Positions 33,860 through 44,048 of a stretch of DNA of 64,000 bases are shown here, in pieces (position 1 is the stretch's first letter; each line of letters begins with the position of its first letter). This DNA comes from Lucinisca nassula. Taxonomy: Eukaryota; Mollusca; Bivalvia; Lucinida; Lucinidae. The stretch covers positions 169,186,652 through 169,250,651 of the forward strand of contig OY757012.1 in NCBI GenBank assembly GCA_963580285.1. The letters run 5' to 3'. Under the pieces are notes generated by a model, which was given only the letters and a program-made list of their open reading frames with translations, was not told the DNA's origin and made no database searches. The position numbers and the translations under genes were made by a program.

Positions 33860-35236
33860 TTAAGGGGAATAGATACACTTGGCAGATTTTTCTGCCATTT
33901 TTGAATCATCATCATCATCAACGGATTTTTGATTAACGTGCAGGTACAGGGGCAACTTCCACATAAGTGGGCCCCCTTCCAGGTAGCTGGCTTGCTGCAC
34001 GCATGGCAGATCTTACACCAGATCTCCAGGCTTGTCTATCATGAGGATCGATCGCAGAGAGCTTCCATTCTCTGCAATCTCTTTCTGTTAGCTGCTTCCA
34101 GGTCATCTTGGGCCTTCCTGGCCCCCGCTTTCCACTTACCTGTATGTCACAGGCAGTCTTGATTACACCGTTGGAGCGTTCCACATGTCCATACCAGCGA
34201 AGTCTTCTCTCTTTCAGGATGAGGTCCAGGTCCTCAATGCCAAGACGCTCCAGTAACTCATTGGACCTGATGGTGACAGTGTCCTGTGGCTTGACATTGC
34301 AGATCTGTCTGATCATTGCCCTGTCATTTCGCTGTAGACATTGGAGGTTTGGCTTTGTCAATGGCCATGTCTCACTGGCATGGAGCATTGCGCTCCGCAC
34401 ACAAGAGCTATACACACGGCCACGTGTCTTGAACGAGAGGTGGCGGGAAGAGAGAACTGGTAGCAACTCCTTGAATTTCTTCCAGGCTGTTTTCACACGT
34501 GATGTAGTTGAAAGGTCGCAACCACCCCCTGCAGAGAGCATATCACCTAGGTAGCAGAAGGAAGCTACAACCTCCAGCTTGTCTGATCCGACTTGAACTT
34601 CCCTCTGTGGTCTGCCATCTAAGGGGCGTGCAGTTCCTTGGCACCGTGTACACCTGTACTCAGGGTCCTCTATCAAGCGTTTGAGCCCACTGCATTTCTT
34701 GTGCACCCAGAACTTGCAGCCATTACAAAAGATACTGTTGCTGCCAACTCCAGTGCGACATACAGCGCATGGGAACTGGCCTGTACTCTGCAAGAGGTCC
34801 AGACCTGTACCACAGATCATGATCTTGGTCTTTCCTGCATTCACTCTCAGCCCTTTCGCCTCCATTGCCTCTTTCCAAGTTAAGAGCCTCCTGACACATT
34901 CCTCAAGGGATTCAGCTATGATGACAAGGTCATCAGCATACAGGTCCTCCCAGGGGACTCCAGAGCGGAACTCGCATGACAAGGCTTCAAGCACAATGAT
35001 GAAAAGCAGTGGGCTGAGAACAGACCCTTGATGAACTTCAAAGGGAGACAATTTTGGGGACTTCCTGTTTGCTTTTCTATAAACTCTGTCCCACGGCAAA
35101 AGGGGTCTACTCTTTAAGGAAAGAATTTGCTCCTTAGGAGCAAATTCTTTCCTTTAAGAGTTGACCCCTATTGACATGGGAGACAAAAATTCTTTTGCAG
35201 GAGTTGCCTCCCCTGAAAATGTATCCATTCCCTTAA
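33860..35236. mobile_element. Snap MITE split by a LINE
   Basis: The left piece 33860-33904 begins TTAAGGGGAATAGATACAC and reads to CTGCCATTTTTGAA. The right piece 35040-35236 resumes CAAAGGGAGACAATTTTGGG, has the core GGAAAGAATTTGCTCC/GGAGCAAATTCTTTCC, and ends CCATTCCCTTAA. In reverse this matches the intact copy 62312-62554 across CCATTTTCAAAGGGAGAC. Its right end is 33 bases from the last BTBD9 acceptor. Confidence 0.85.
33905..35039 (-). mobile_element. LINE RT with PHD-like finger, copy 2
   Basis: 5'-truncated copy of the same LINE as 25165-27062, but with an uninterrupted reading frame to the stop at 33933. It starts at EVHQGSVLSPLLFIIVLEAL and keeps LYADDLVII, GLRVNAGKTKIMICG, a complete finger (CAVC-x10-CNGC-x4-H-x2-C-x13-CTRC), the thumb-like CYLGDMLSAGG region, RLRWYGHVERSN and the C-terminus GPTYVEVAPVPAR. 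It ends in (ATC)n. The ORF extends 20-odd codons into the host MITE. It lacks the first catalytic Asp region, so it cannot be active. The intact frame suggests recent insertion. Confidence 0.9.
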
Positions 35237-35269
35237 GGGTTAATTCTGTTTGCATTGTTACTATTGCAG

Positions 35270-35506
35270 GTGTTTCACTGTGTTCATTTTGAGGCTCCAT
35301 CAGAGCTCCGGAAGCGGGTCAGTAGTGGTAGCCAGTCCCCAGCTATAGCAAGAGCATCAACCTCAGCCCCAGACTTACAACAGGGCCTCACAGCAAGTCC
35401 GAGCCCAAACCAGAACCTTGTAGCAGCAAGCATGGATGTAAATGTCAGCCAGGATTTTGTGGAGGAGCCAGAGTCAGAAAGAATGGACAGTCTGTCTGAT
35501 AGATAA
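35270..35506 (+). CDS. BTBD9: BTBD9, terminal coding exon and stop
   Basis: The acceptor TTACTATTGCAG ends at 35269. Phase 0 start. Encodes VFHCVHFEAPSELRKRVSSG, a Ser/Pro/Gln/Ala-rich low-complexity tail, and an acidic end (FVEEPESERMDSLSDR) before TAA at 35504-35506. The first residues close the second discoidin-like module. The tail is expected to vary between species. The nearest AATAAA is at 35735-35740, inside a beta MITE, so the true polyadenylation site is uncertain. Confidence 0.95.
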   Translation: MFHCVHFEAPSELRKRVSSGSQSPAIARASTSAPDLQQGLTASPSPNQNLVAASMDVNVSQDFVEEPESERMDSLSDR

Positions 35507-35571
35507 AACAGAACAAAAAATACACAAAACCTGCATTATTTATTTTCTGCTAGTTAGATACAGTAGTTACC

Positions 35572-36547
35572 TTAACCGTTATCCTGCTGTTCACGACAAC
35601 CCTTTTCTTTGCAAGCAGTAGATCCGGATCAGATGGCTTCTTTGCAAACAGTGTAGATCCAGATCAGATGGCTTCTGAAGAAGCCATCTGATCAGGATCT
35701 ACACTGTTTGACATTCAATTTATGAATTTGTAGGAATAAATTAATTCCAGTAATCTGATTGGTTCAAAGTCGGAAATGGGTGTGGCTGAACTGAATATTC
35801 AGCAAGAGAAGGGTAAAATATTTGAACTACTGAACTCTTTACCATACTTGGTTCTAAAAGTTGAGCAAGTGCAATTTACTACACAATGTTGTGTCTGAAA
35901 ATACCTTTTTGAGTGTCAAACAGTGATGATGATATGCTATGTTCTTCAGCTTCTCATCTAGGGTTACACTGTTTGTTCAGGACTGTCAGAATACATATGG
36001 TAAACGAGGTACCTACTTTGTATGTAAGCATAGGCTTATGATGAAAGGATTCATCATAATGTCCATAGTTTATGATAAGGAAGATTATGTAGGATAATTC
36101 TGGGACATTTTTTTCTTCTTATTTCTTTATTAACCATTATCCCGCTGAATAATTGATTTAGCCACACCCATTTCTACCTTTGAACCAATCAGATTACTTC
36201 ATATAGTTAGTTCCTACAGATTCACAAACTGAATGACAAACAGTATAGATCCTGATCCTTGGATCTACACTGTTTGCAAAGGTAGGGATTTCGTGAATAG
36301 CAGGATAAGGGTTAAAATATCTTGTGGGTACTTGTTAACCCTTGTCCTGCTAATCCCGGATATGCCTTATCTTTGAAACAATGTAGATCCAGATCAGATG
36401 GCTTCTGACGAAGCCATCTGATCAGGATCTACATTGTTTGCCATTCAGATTGTGAATTTGTTGCAATAATTTGCTACAGACAATCTGATTGGTTGATAAT
36501 CGGTAGTGGGTGTGGCATATATGAATATTCAGCAGGACAAGGGTTAA
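35572..36547. mobile_element. Three beta MITEs in a row
   Basis: Copies at about 35572-35816, 36130-36315 and 36335-36547, with TTAACC..TATCCYGCT-type left ends. Central hairpins are AGATGGCTTCTGAAGAAGCCA (first), reduced GATCCTGATCCTTGGATC (second) and AGATGGCTTCTGACGAAGCCA (third), with GTGGGTGTGGC or GCCACACCC internal motifs. The region lies just after the BTBD9 stop. Confidence 0.7.
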
Positions 36548-36656
36548 AATTGCCTCAATGTGGTGACTTCAACTAGTACTTAAAACATATTTCTAACAAG
36601 AAACAAGGAAAATGACCATAGCTCCAGTTTAGGAGGCATAACACGATATTTTTTTT

Positions 36657-37673
36657 GTCGCACCTGCTTGTAGCAGGGTGCGACATAGGCTTCCGCTTTT
36701 CCGTCCATCTGTCTATCTGTAAACATTTAAGTTGAAGTTCGACAATTATGACAATCAACTACGTATCAAACCTTACATGAAACATCTGCCTGGCCTTCTG
36801 ACTTGGTAGGCACCTTGACCCAGTGATCTTGGCCTAAATTTTGCACTCCAATGACTTTTACATAATTAATGTTGATGTTAAAAATCTCGACAAAATAAAA
36901 GGCTTCCACCATCAAGTGCGTAGTGGTTCTCCTAGATGTACTGACTCTGCAGGTACCTTGACCCATAACCTGGATGCTAGGTATCTCAGTGCTAGTTATC
37001 CCCTCAACTAGAAGGCCTACAACCACCATACTTTGCATAGTGCTTCTCCTGAATCTACAGACTTGGCAGGTACCTTGACCCATTTTCCTTGACCTATTTT
37101 ATGCACACCAGTGACTTTTGCACATTTTATGTTAACATTCCATATCTTCTCAACTATAAGGCCTACAACCACCAAACTATGCATAGTGCTTCTCCTCAAT
37201 GTACTGATTCGGAAGGTATCTTTACTTGATGACCTTGACCTATATTATGCACTCCGGTGACTTGGAAGCATTTTACATCAACATTCAATACCTCCTCAAA
37301 AATAAGGCCTACAACCGCCAAACCTTGCATACTGCTTCTCATGGTACTGACTCAAGCGGTTCTTTGACCTGGTGACCTTGACCTATATTTTGCAGTCCAG
37401 TGACTTTTACACATTCTACGTCAACATTCCATTTCTTCTCTATATATGGCCTACAACCACCAAACCTTGCATAGTGCTTCTCCTCGATGTACTGATGTGG
37501 CAGGTACCTCGACCTGGTGACCATGACCTATATTTTATGGTCCAGTGACACATTTTAGGTCAACTGTCAACTGCTAGTTATTTGATAAACTTATTTAACA
37601 ACCACATTCTGATTGTGGCTCCTGTGACTTTTGCCCCAGCAGGTGCAACGCCGTCTTCTGCGGAATTCTTGTT
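36657..37673 (+). mobile_element. Tandem-repeat element M, GTCGCACC family
   Basis: Head hairpin GTCGCACCTGCTTGTAGCAGG/GTGCGACATAGGC, short GTCCATCTGTC spacer, about six ~145-160 bp units (GCCTACAACCACCAAACCTT, CATAGTGCTTCTCCTC, GGTGACCTTGACCTATATTT), and tail CCAGCAGGTGCAACGCC...GGAATTCTTGTTT. GCACCTGC at the head and GCAGGTGC at the tail are inverted. The layout matches the AGCTCACC family although the sequences are unrelated. Confidence 0.75.
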
Positions 37674-37784
37674 TTCTTTTTTCATAAAAATTATGTTAAT
37701 CTTACTTGTTAAAATCGCATCATGGAGGCAGTCCTAGCAATTACCAACATGTTTGTAACAGGAAATATAGAAATTAATCCACCA

Positions 37785-37990
37785 CTTAGAGGATCTAAGC
37801 CTGTCCAGGAACCGCGGTGCGAGGCGGACCGTCCATGCTAATATACATTATTGGTTTCATTGGGCAACAGGGCTCGAGATGTCATTTCATCTCAATGTCG
37901 GGTAAAAGTCCCACAAAATTGGAAGCAACATCTCTAAAATGACCTTTACAGTGTTGACGGGGACGTTAAACCTCAAATCAAACAAAATAT
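37785..37990 (+). mobile_element. CAAA-tailed SINE, 5'-truncated
   Basis: Starts CCACTTAGAGGATCTAAGCC and keeps GCGAGGCGGACCGTCCATGC, GATGTCATTTCATCTCAATG and the tail GACGTTAAACCTCAAATCAAA. 5' truncation fits incomplete reverse transcription. Confidence 0.85.
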
Positions 37991-38224
37991 AAATTAATCC
38001 CTTAATTATCCTTGTTATGCCCCCTTATCTGTAGCTCTGTGATCTCTTAATTGTCCTCACAACTCTTCCTTCTTTTGAGCTATGAGTCTTCTACCATTAA
38101 CAGGGGAGGTAAATCTTGTCATTAAGATAACACTCCCATGTGATATAGAGCCGTCTTTCATATCTCCAAAACGATAATTTTTTTCTGATGAATATTAATT
38201 TTGTTAGATTTTTCCTTTGTATAC

Positions 38225-38640
38225 TCAAAGAATAGGTTGTGGGTGCTTGTTAGAACCGCCTCATTGAGGCAGTCAGATTGAGCTTAAACTTGATGGGAGG
38301 CAAAATTTTGTCAGAATTGCTAAAAGCATTCCCTTCTAATACCGATTTGGTGGCCATCTTGAAAATCTTCAAACCACATTTGCTCCCGACAGTCAGTGTG
38401 ATTGAGTTGTTCAGAAACCTTATCAGAAGCATCAAGGCAACATGTGGATTCAGAATTGCTAAAGGCAATGCGATCTGATAGCTAAGATTGCTACCATGGC
38501 ACAATGCAACCTACCATATCAGCCTCATCCAGGTGAGCGATTCTGGCCCACTTTGGCCTCTTGTCATGGATAACTTTCATATTTCTCCATACGTAAATGT
38601 TAGAATTGCCTCATCATGATGATTCTAACAAGCACCTATA
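38225..38640. mobile_element. Palindrome halves and headless HINE tail
   Basis: A GCCTC-core hairpin (38231-38275, TGGGTGCTTGTTAGAACCGCC) is followed by a short non-tandem body and a family-1 tail, CAGGTGAGCGATTCTGGCCC then TTTGGCCTCTTGT, at 38529-38564. No AGCTCACC head is found. A further partial hairpin, TTAGAATTGCCTC/GATTCTAACAAGCACC, follows at 38600-38636. Confidence 0.6.
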
Positions 38641-38908
38641 AGGTATGTTTCTAACAAGACAAAAGAAAATTATCTCTTTGTTATCCTAATTGCTCTGTGG
38701 TTTCTGGAGCTTTGGTGTCACTTTGAAAGCTGTCATATTTTGTTATTGTTCTGGTGAATGTGTATATCCATCTGTACAAAAGGTATCTTCACAGCTCCAG
38801 CTGTGGATAAGTTTGAGATACCACAGTTTGTCTTATATCTCCACAACATATGTTGTGGGTACTTCTTAGAATTGTCTCTATGAGGAGTTTTTATGGCTTG
38901 TTTTATTA

Positions 38909-39121
38909 TTAACCTTTATCCCTCTGACCACGATAACCCCTACTTTTACAAACAGTGTAGATCCAGATCAGATGGCTTCTGAAGAAGCCATCTGATCAGG
39001 ATCTACACTATTTGACATTCAATTTGTGACTTTGCCGAAATAAATTACATCAGGTAATCTGATTGGCTCAAAGTCAGAAATTGGTGTGGTTAAATTAATT
39101 ATTCAGCGGGATAAGGTTTAA
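38909..39121. mobile_element. Beta MITE
   Basis: TTAACCTTTATCCCTCTGACC left end, perfect hairpin GATCAGATGGCTTC/GAAGCCATCTGATC (38966-39000) within CAGTGTAGATCC / GGATCTACACTA arms, and right end ATTCAGCGGGATAAGGTTTA. Confidence 0.75.
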
Positions 39122-39199
39122 AATGAAATAGCTAAGCAAACTGTACACTTATAATGGCAAGTACAGTATTGAATGTTCTACCGGTGTAATGTCATGTAT

Positions 39200-39505
39200 T
39201 AGCCCCCGCCCATAGGGGCTTGAAGAAATATATGGGCTGCATGATGATTCCACGCAGAGCTGAATCAGGCCCGGACACTAGTACTGGTAAACCGCTTAGA
39301 GGATCTAAGCCTGTCCAGGAACCGCGGTGCGAGGCGGACCGTCCATGCTAATAAACCCTATAGGTTTCATTGGGTGACAGGGCTTGAGATGTCATTTCAT
39401 CTCAATGTCGGGTAAAAGTCCCATGAAATTGGAAGCAACGTCTCCAAAATGACCTTTACAGTGTTGACAGGGACGTTAAACCACAAATCAATCAATCAAT
39501 CAATC
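39200..39505 (+). mobile_element. CAAA-tailed SINE, full length
   Basis: Head AGCCCCCGCCCATAGGGGCTT, tail GACGTTAAACCACAAATCAAT with (CAAT)n. An 11 bp duplication ATGTCATGTAT flanks it (39189-39199, 39506-39516). Well preserved. Confidence 0.92.
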
Positions 39506-39751
39506 ATGTCATGTATATCAAGATATTTTTACTGAAACAAAAAATATGAGAAGCTTAGTCATATGATTTACAAATATGCGTAGTTTAGTCATATGATTCA
39601 CAAGAAATGATACTCAACAGAAAACAAGATTAGAAAGAGGATGACAGTCAGTGTATAAAATGATGAGACAGCTAATCTGGAACTACACTTTGCATAGGTG
39701 GCTGCACAACCAAACCACAGTGAAGATTAAAACTTGTGGGTAGTTGAATTA

Positions 39752-41077
39752 TGAGGACTGTTCAAATATGAATGCAACTAAGCACATAAAAATGATTCCG
39801 TGATAGATTTCGATGAAAAATTTATTTTGTCCCCTCAAAGTATTCCCCTTTAACAGATATACAAACTTTCAGTCTTCTGATCCAATCATTGAATGCATTT
39901 TGGTAGTCTTTTCGAGGTATACTATAAAGGCACTGGAATATTGCAGAACCGAGGTGTTTGCGCTGTACAAATTTTCGACCACAAAGGTATTTTTTCAGCC
40001 GCGGGAACAAAAAAAAAGTCACACAGGACAAGGTCAGGGGAATACGGGGGGTGAGGGAGTTCAACAACCTTTTCCTGCCTCAGATAGTCTTGCACAATGA
40101 ACGCCTTGTGCGATGACGCATTGTCATGTAGCAATCTGACATTGGCCAAACCAGTTGCGGGTCTTCGTTCTTTGAAATATTTCTTCAATTTTCGAAGAAC
40201 TTTATTCTTGTAAAACTTCGCATTTACAGATTTGCCTTTAGGCACAGCAACCTGAATAGCAGGGCCCTGATTTGAAAAGAATATGGCATACATTACCTTC
40301 TTGACGCTCATGGTCCGCTTTGCAATGCATCGTCTTTTGCAATACTTTGTTGCCCATATTTTGTTTTGAATCTTTCGTTTTGGCTCAAAAAAGTGAACCC
40401 ATGTCTCTTCACCTGTGACGACATTAGCGAAAGACCGTGCATTGTAATTCGGAAACTTTTTAAGCGGCTTCTTGCCGCACTGAACGCGTGTTTTTTTCTG
40501 CTCATCTGTCAACAGATGGGGAATCCATCTAGCACAGATCTTTCTCATTTTCAAATCCCGTTTCAGAATTGTATGAGCTGCTCCTAATGAGATGCCAACC
40601 ATACTAGCTATTTGCTTAGTGGTGTATCGTGCATCGGTAGCAACTATTTCTTTCTTGGCAGATGTTGCTCTTTTCGGCCGACGATCATGTGGTGCATCTT
40701 CTGTTGAGCCTAGCCCAAAGCTGAATTTCTTACACCAAAGAAAAACTGTCGGAAAAGACATTTCATTATACCCATAAACCGAACATATTTCATCAAAAAT
40801 GTCTTTGCACCGTATACCAAGAATACTACGATTCTTAATATAGGACCGTATTTCAAGGGTGTACTCTGACCTTCTTCCAACCATGTTTTGTATTAGCATA
40901 CAAGAGTAGACAGTGTTTATCGAAGGATATACATGGCTAAAGTGTACGGATTTTAACAGGTTTGGTATCAATGTATAGGTAAAATGTTTTTCTACTCTGT
41001 GATATTTATTTCCAAGTGATTTTCGCATTAGTGCATGAGAAAACATTCTACTTGCATTCATATTTGAACAGTCCTCG
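39752..41077 (-). mobile_element. Mariner transposon 2 (full length)
   Basis: A 1326 bp element between TA duplications (39750-39751, 41078-41079). The inverted ends (39753-39777 and 41052-41076) are identical over 25 bases, GAGGACTGTTCAAATATGAA and onward. The transposase gene is on the minus strand. Not closely related to mariner-1, whose ends begin CGAGGGTAGGC. Confidence 0.95.
39823..40884 (-). pseudogene. Mariner transposase, one frameshift
   Basis: The frame runs from a likely start Met at 40884 (MVGRRSEYTLEIRSYIKN). The open frame continues 59 codons further upstream, but those run into the terminal repeat. Order: N-terminal helix-turn-helix (SFPTVFLWCKKF), RPKRATSAKK linker, SMVGISLGAAHTIL, RWIPHLLTDEQKK, TGEETWVHFFEP (Glu where Asp is usual), LLHDNASSHKAF and PYSPDLVLCDFF, with 34 residues between the last two Asp. 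The frame is lost at an A-run near 40010-40018. The C-terminal piece (FFLFPRLKKYLCGRKFVQRK to GEYFEGTK) continues in another frame to about 39823. A one- or two-base homopolymer indel explains it. Confidence 0.92.
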
Positions 41078-41177
41078 TATTGGTCATTGATTCTTTGACA
41101 AGTTTTCTCCTAGCTTTAGATATTAGGAGGAGTAAAAAGAATATTAAGGGGATAATTTTCCTTATTTTTCTGTTAGA

Positions 41178-41241
41178 AACATGTGGGTACTTGTTAGAAT
41201 CACCTCACTGAGGCGATTCTAACAAGTAGCCACATGTTTTA
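41178..41241. repeat. Perfect GCCTC-core palindrome
   Basis: AACATGTGGGTACTTGTTAG pairs with CTAACAAGTAGCCACATGTT around AATCACCTCACTGAGGCGATT. Another member of the covarying-arm palindrome group. Confidence 0.8.
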
Positions 41242-41390
41242 AATGTGAAATAATAAAAAAAAATATTTCCAACTTATCCTGTTCATCCTTACCTGCACTG
41301 TAATGATTGTCTGCTTATGTGTAAGCATGCTCAGGAAGTTCGGTCAAGAAACTTGTCCCGCTTTGTATAACCTAAATAGTGTTGACTGGG

Positions 41391-41571
41391 GTGCGAGGCG
41401 GACCGTCCATGCTAATAAACCCTATTGGTTTCATTGGGTGACAGGGCTTGAGATGTCATTTCATCTCAATGTCGGGTAAAAGTCCCACAAAATTGGAAGC
41501 ACTGTCTCCAAAATGACCTTTACAGTGTTGACTGGGATGTTAAACCTCAAATCAAACAAACAAACAAAAGT
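41391..41571 (+). mobile_element. CAAA-tailed SINE, 5'-truncated
   Basis: Begins GGTGCGAGGCGGACCGTCC and ends GATGTTAAACCTCAAATC then AAACAAACAAACAAAAG. Preceded by a type-2 SINE tail fragment (GCATGCTCAGGAAGTTCGG...GTTGACTGG). Confidence 0.85.
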
Positions 41572-41773
41572 GTTGACTGGGCTGTTAAACTAAATGAATA
41601 TCTGGAGCTATGGCTATGTAGTGACACACAATCTGATAAATGGTAGCTATTTGACATTTCAGACAATCTTTTTGCTATTTCTCAATTGATTGTGTAGTTC
41701 ATATATGTCAAGTGAATGTTTGGCCATTTTTATTCGCTGTTTTGAACTTTAGTAATTTTATATCAGGCACTAA

Positions 41774-41993
41774 TACCGTAGTGATCCTAAGTAATGGGAC
41801 AGATAGGCCTAAGCAAACAGTGCAGACCCAGATCAGACTGCTCCTTCAGGAGCAGTCTGATCAGGGTTTAGTTGTTTGCCATTCTGTCTGCACTTTTTGG
41901 ACGCCTTGCATGATCATGAAACAAATTTGTTAAAATTTTAGGAGAGTTATAGCAAGTCCTGAAGGTGTTCCAATTTTTAGGATATTTACGGTA
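41774..41993 (+). mobile_element. Alpha MITE, full length
   Basis: 220 bp from TACCGTAGTGATCCTAAG to AGGATATTTACGGTA. Includes the hairpin AGACCCAGATCAGACTGCTCC / GGAGCAGTCTGATCAGGG and a flank with CTTTTTGGACGCCTTGC. A good reference copy of the family. Confidence 0.85.
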
Positions 41994-42230
41994 ACCTTGC
42001 ACTATGATTAACTCTCATTCTAATGCACTTGCGTATGTAACGCGACGTCTGATTGGATAACGTCAAAAATTTGCGACAGTATATTCTGCGATATACTGTC
42101 GGAAATCCGACGTCATCATGTAACGTCGCTTTCCATTGGTTGTCATTTGGTTTTACGCAGCTCACCGCGCTTGCCGCCTTGTGCAAACAGTACAGTTTTT
42201 AACTTAACAACTGAATAAGTGCATAAGAAT

Positions 42231-42396
42231 GGGGATAACTGTATTGAAAATTGTCATTTGTGGAGGTAAATCGTCGGTTTTACGGTCGCAAATTACGTTT
42301 TACGGCTCCGCTAACGCGTCGCCGTAAAACGAAATTTCCGACCGTAAAACCTCCGATTTACCTCCCCAAATGACAATTTTCAGTACAGTTATCCCC
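42231..42396. repeat. CpG-rich foldback element
   Basis: Near-perfect ~58 bp arms: GGGGATAACTGTATTGAAAA ... GGTTTTACGGTCG on the left, CGACCGTAAAACC ... TTTTCAGTACAGTTATCCCC on the right. A second nested inverted pair, CGTTTTACGGC/GCCGTAAAACG, surrounds TCCGCTAACGCGTC. CpG density is far above the neighbouring sequence. Confidence 0.85.
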
Positions 42397-42794
42397 TAAA
42401 TAATTTGAAGTAGCCCTATCTCAAACAAATTTTTATTGTCCCAAAGGTAATTGAGTTATTGAATTTCAACTGAAAACATATTAGCAGACAGAGAAGCCTT
42501 AGAGGTGCCCTGGCAAATGCAAATCTTGGCCTTTATTATATACCTACAAAAACTGCCATTTTCTGGACACAAAAATACTGAATCTGTTACACTCTTTCAT
42601 ATCACCATCCTTGCTAGCTCTCAGCTCCGGCATTTGTTGTGATGTAAGGAAGCAGCCAGTTGTAACGTTGAACCGGAATGGAATGATGACATCGCTTGCA
42701 TGCAGAGTGTAATGTCAAATTTTCCAGCTTATTTATATTTGAAAATAAAAATGACTTTATATGAAGTAGAAATGTATATAATAAAGAAATTATT

Positions 42795-43520
42795 AGGGCC
42801 CCCGCACTGAAAGTGTGGGTGCCCTATAGTAATCACTCTGTCCGTCCGTCTGTCCGTCCACAAATTTTTTTATCCTCCATAACTTTTTATTATTCCTGGA
42901 TGGATTTAAATATTACTTGGCATCATTCTGTCCGTCCGTCTGTCCGTCTGTCCGTCCACAAATTTTTTTATCCTCCATAACTTTCTTATTCCTGGATGGA
43001 TTTAAATATTACTTGGCAGAAATGTTAACCATAATGTGATGGAGTGTTGCGTGCAAGACTCAGGTCCGTACCTCAAAGGTCAAGGTCATACTTAGAGGTT
43101 AAAGGTCAAAAAAGGGTCTTTCCTGTGTCCAATTAATAACTTTGTTATTATTCCTGGATGGATTTAAATATTACTTGGCAGAAATGTTAACCATAATGTG
43201 ACGAAGTGTCACACGCAAGACCCACAGCCGTACCTCAAAGGTCAAGGTCATACTTAGAGATAAAAGGTCAAAAAAGCGTCTTTTTTATTGTGTCCAATCT
43301 ATAATTTTCTTATACCTGGATGGATTTAAATATTACTTAGCAGAAATATTAACCATAATGTGACAGTGTGTCACGCGCAAGACCCAGGTCCGTACCTCAA
43401 AGGTCAAGGTCATACTTAGAGGTGAAAGGAAAAAAAAAACGTCTTTTTTAACATCAACATTTTCCTACTCCTCTGATAGCGCTGCCAGGGCCCTAGTCAG
43501 TTTCACTGACAGCTCTAGTT
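42795..43520 (+). mobile_element. Tandem-repeat element N, GGGCCCCC family
   Basis: Head hairpin GGGCCCCCGCACTGAAAGTG/TGGGTGCCCTATAGT, spacer GTCCGTCCGTCTGTCCGTCC, about four ~135 bp units (TTCCTGGATGGATTTAAATA, AACCATAATGTGA, CCTCAAAGGTCAAGGTCATA), tail GCTGCCAGGGCCCTAGTCAG..CTCTAGTT. A duplication near the head repeats the spacer and the first unit start. Confidence 0.75.
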
Positions 43521-43593
43521 AGCATAGTAACTTACCTGTCACATCTCTTGCATGTTTTCAGGTCTTTTACACTCAACGCTCCGCATTTGTTAG

Positions 43594-43895
43594 GTTGTTT
43601 TGGAGTTTAATGGCCCATTCAACACCATTTATGTCATTTTTGAGCTGGTCAGTTTACCTATCCACACTTTTCCTGGGCAGGCATATATGTAAGCAGTTAA
43701 CCAGTACAGTGTACATTTTTTCGCCAGAAACTGACATCTGCCCTTCTTGAATCAGCGGAAGGGAGAGAATCATGGTAGAAAAGATTTCATGATCAATCTC
43801 CACGAAAGAATGTTGCCAACCTCGGCAGGTATCGAACCCGCATCCCCCTGATCACCAGTCAGACGTGCATTTGACTGAGCTACCGAGGCCGGCTC
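43594..43895 (-). mobile_element. tRNA-derived SINE, type 2
   Basis: Reverse copy of the 9970-10285 SINE. The B box GGTATCGAACCC (reverse complement GGGTTCGATACC) lies at about 43831-43842, followed by CCAGTCAGACGTGCATTTG. The tail side reads TGGAGTTTAATGGCCCATTC. Confidence 0.8.
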
Positions 43896-44048
43896 CTGTG
43901 AGATAATGATCTGGTAATGTTGAGTCAATGTGATATAATGTGACTGATTAAGTTACTATAATAATGGTGTATATTTATTGTCAAGTTTTGACTCATATGA
44001 TTAATAACTTACACTGTATATAATAGGGCAGATAACTATGTGCTAGTA

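Noticed and set aside
34700..35031. Plus-strand ORFs opposite LINE copy 2 (34108-35031)
   Set aside because: Antisense shadows of the intact minus-strand LINE frame.
35735..35740. AATAAA as the BTBD9 polyadenylation signal
   Set aside because: It lies inside a beta MITE present in other copies, with no downstream element support; left uncalled.
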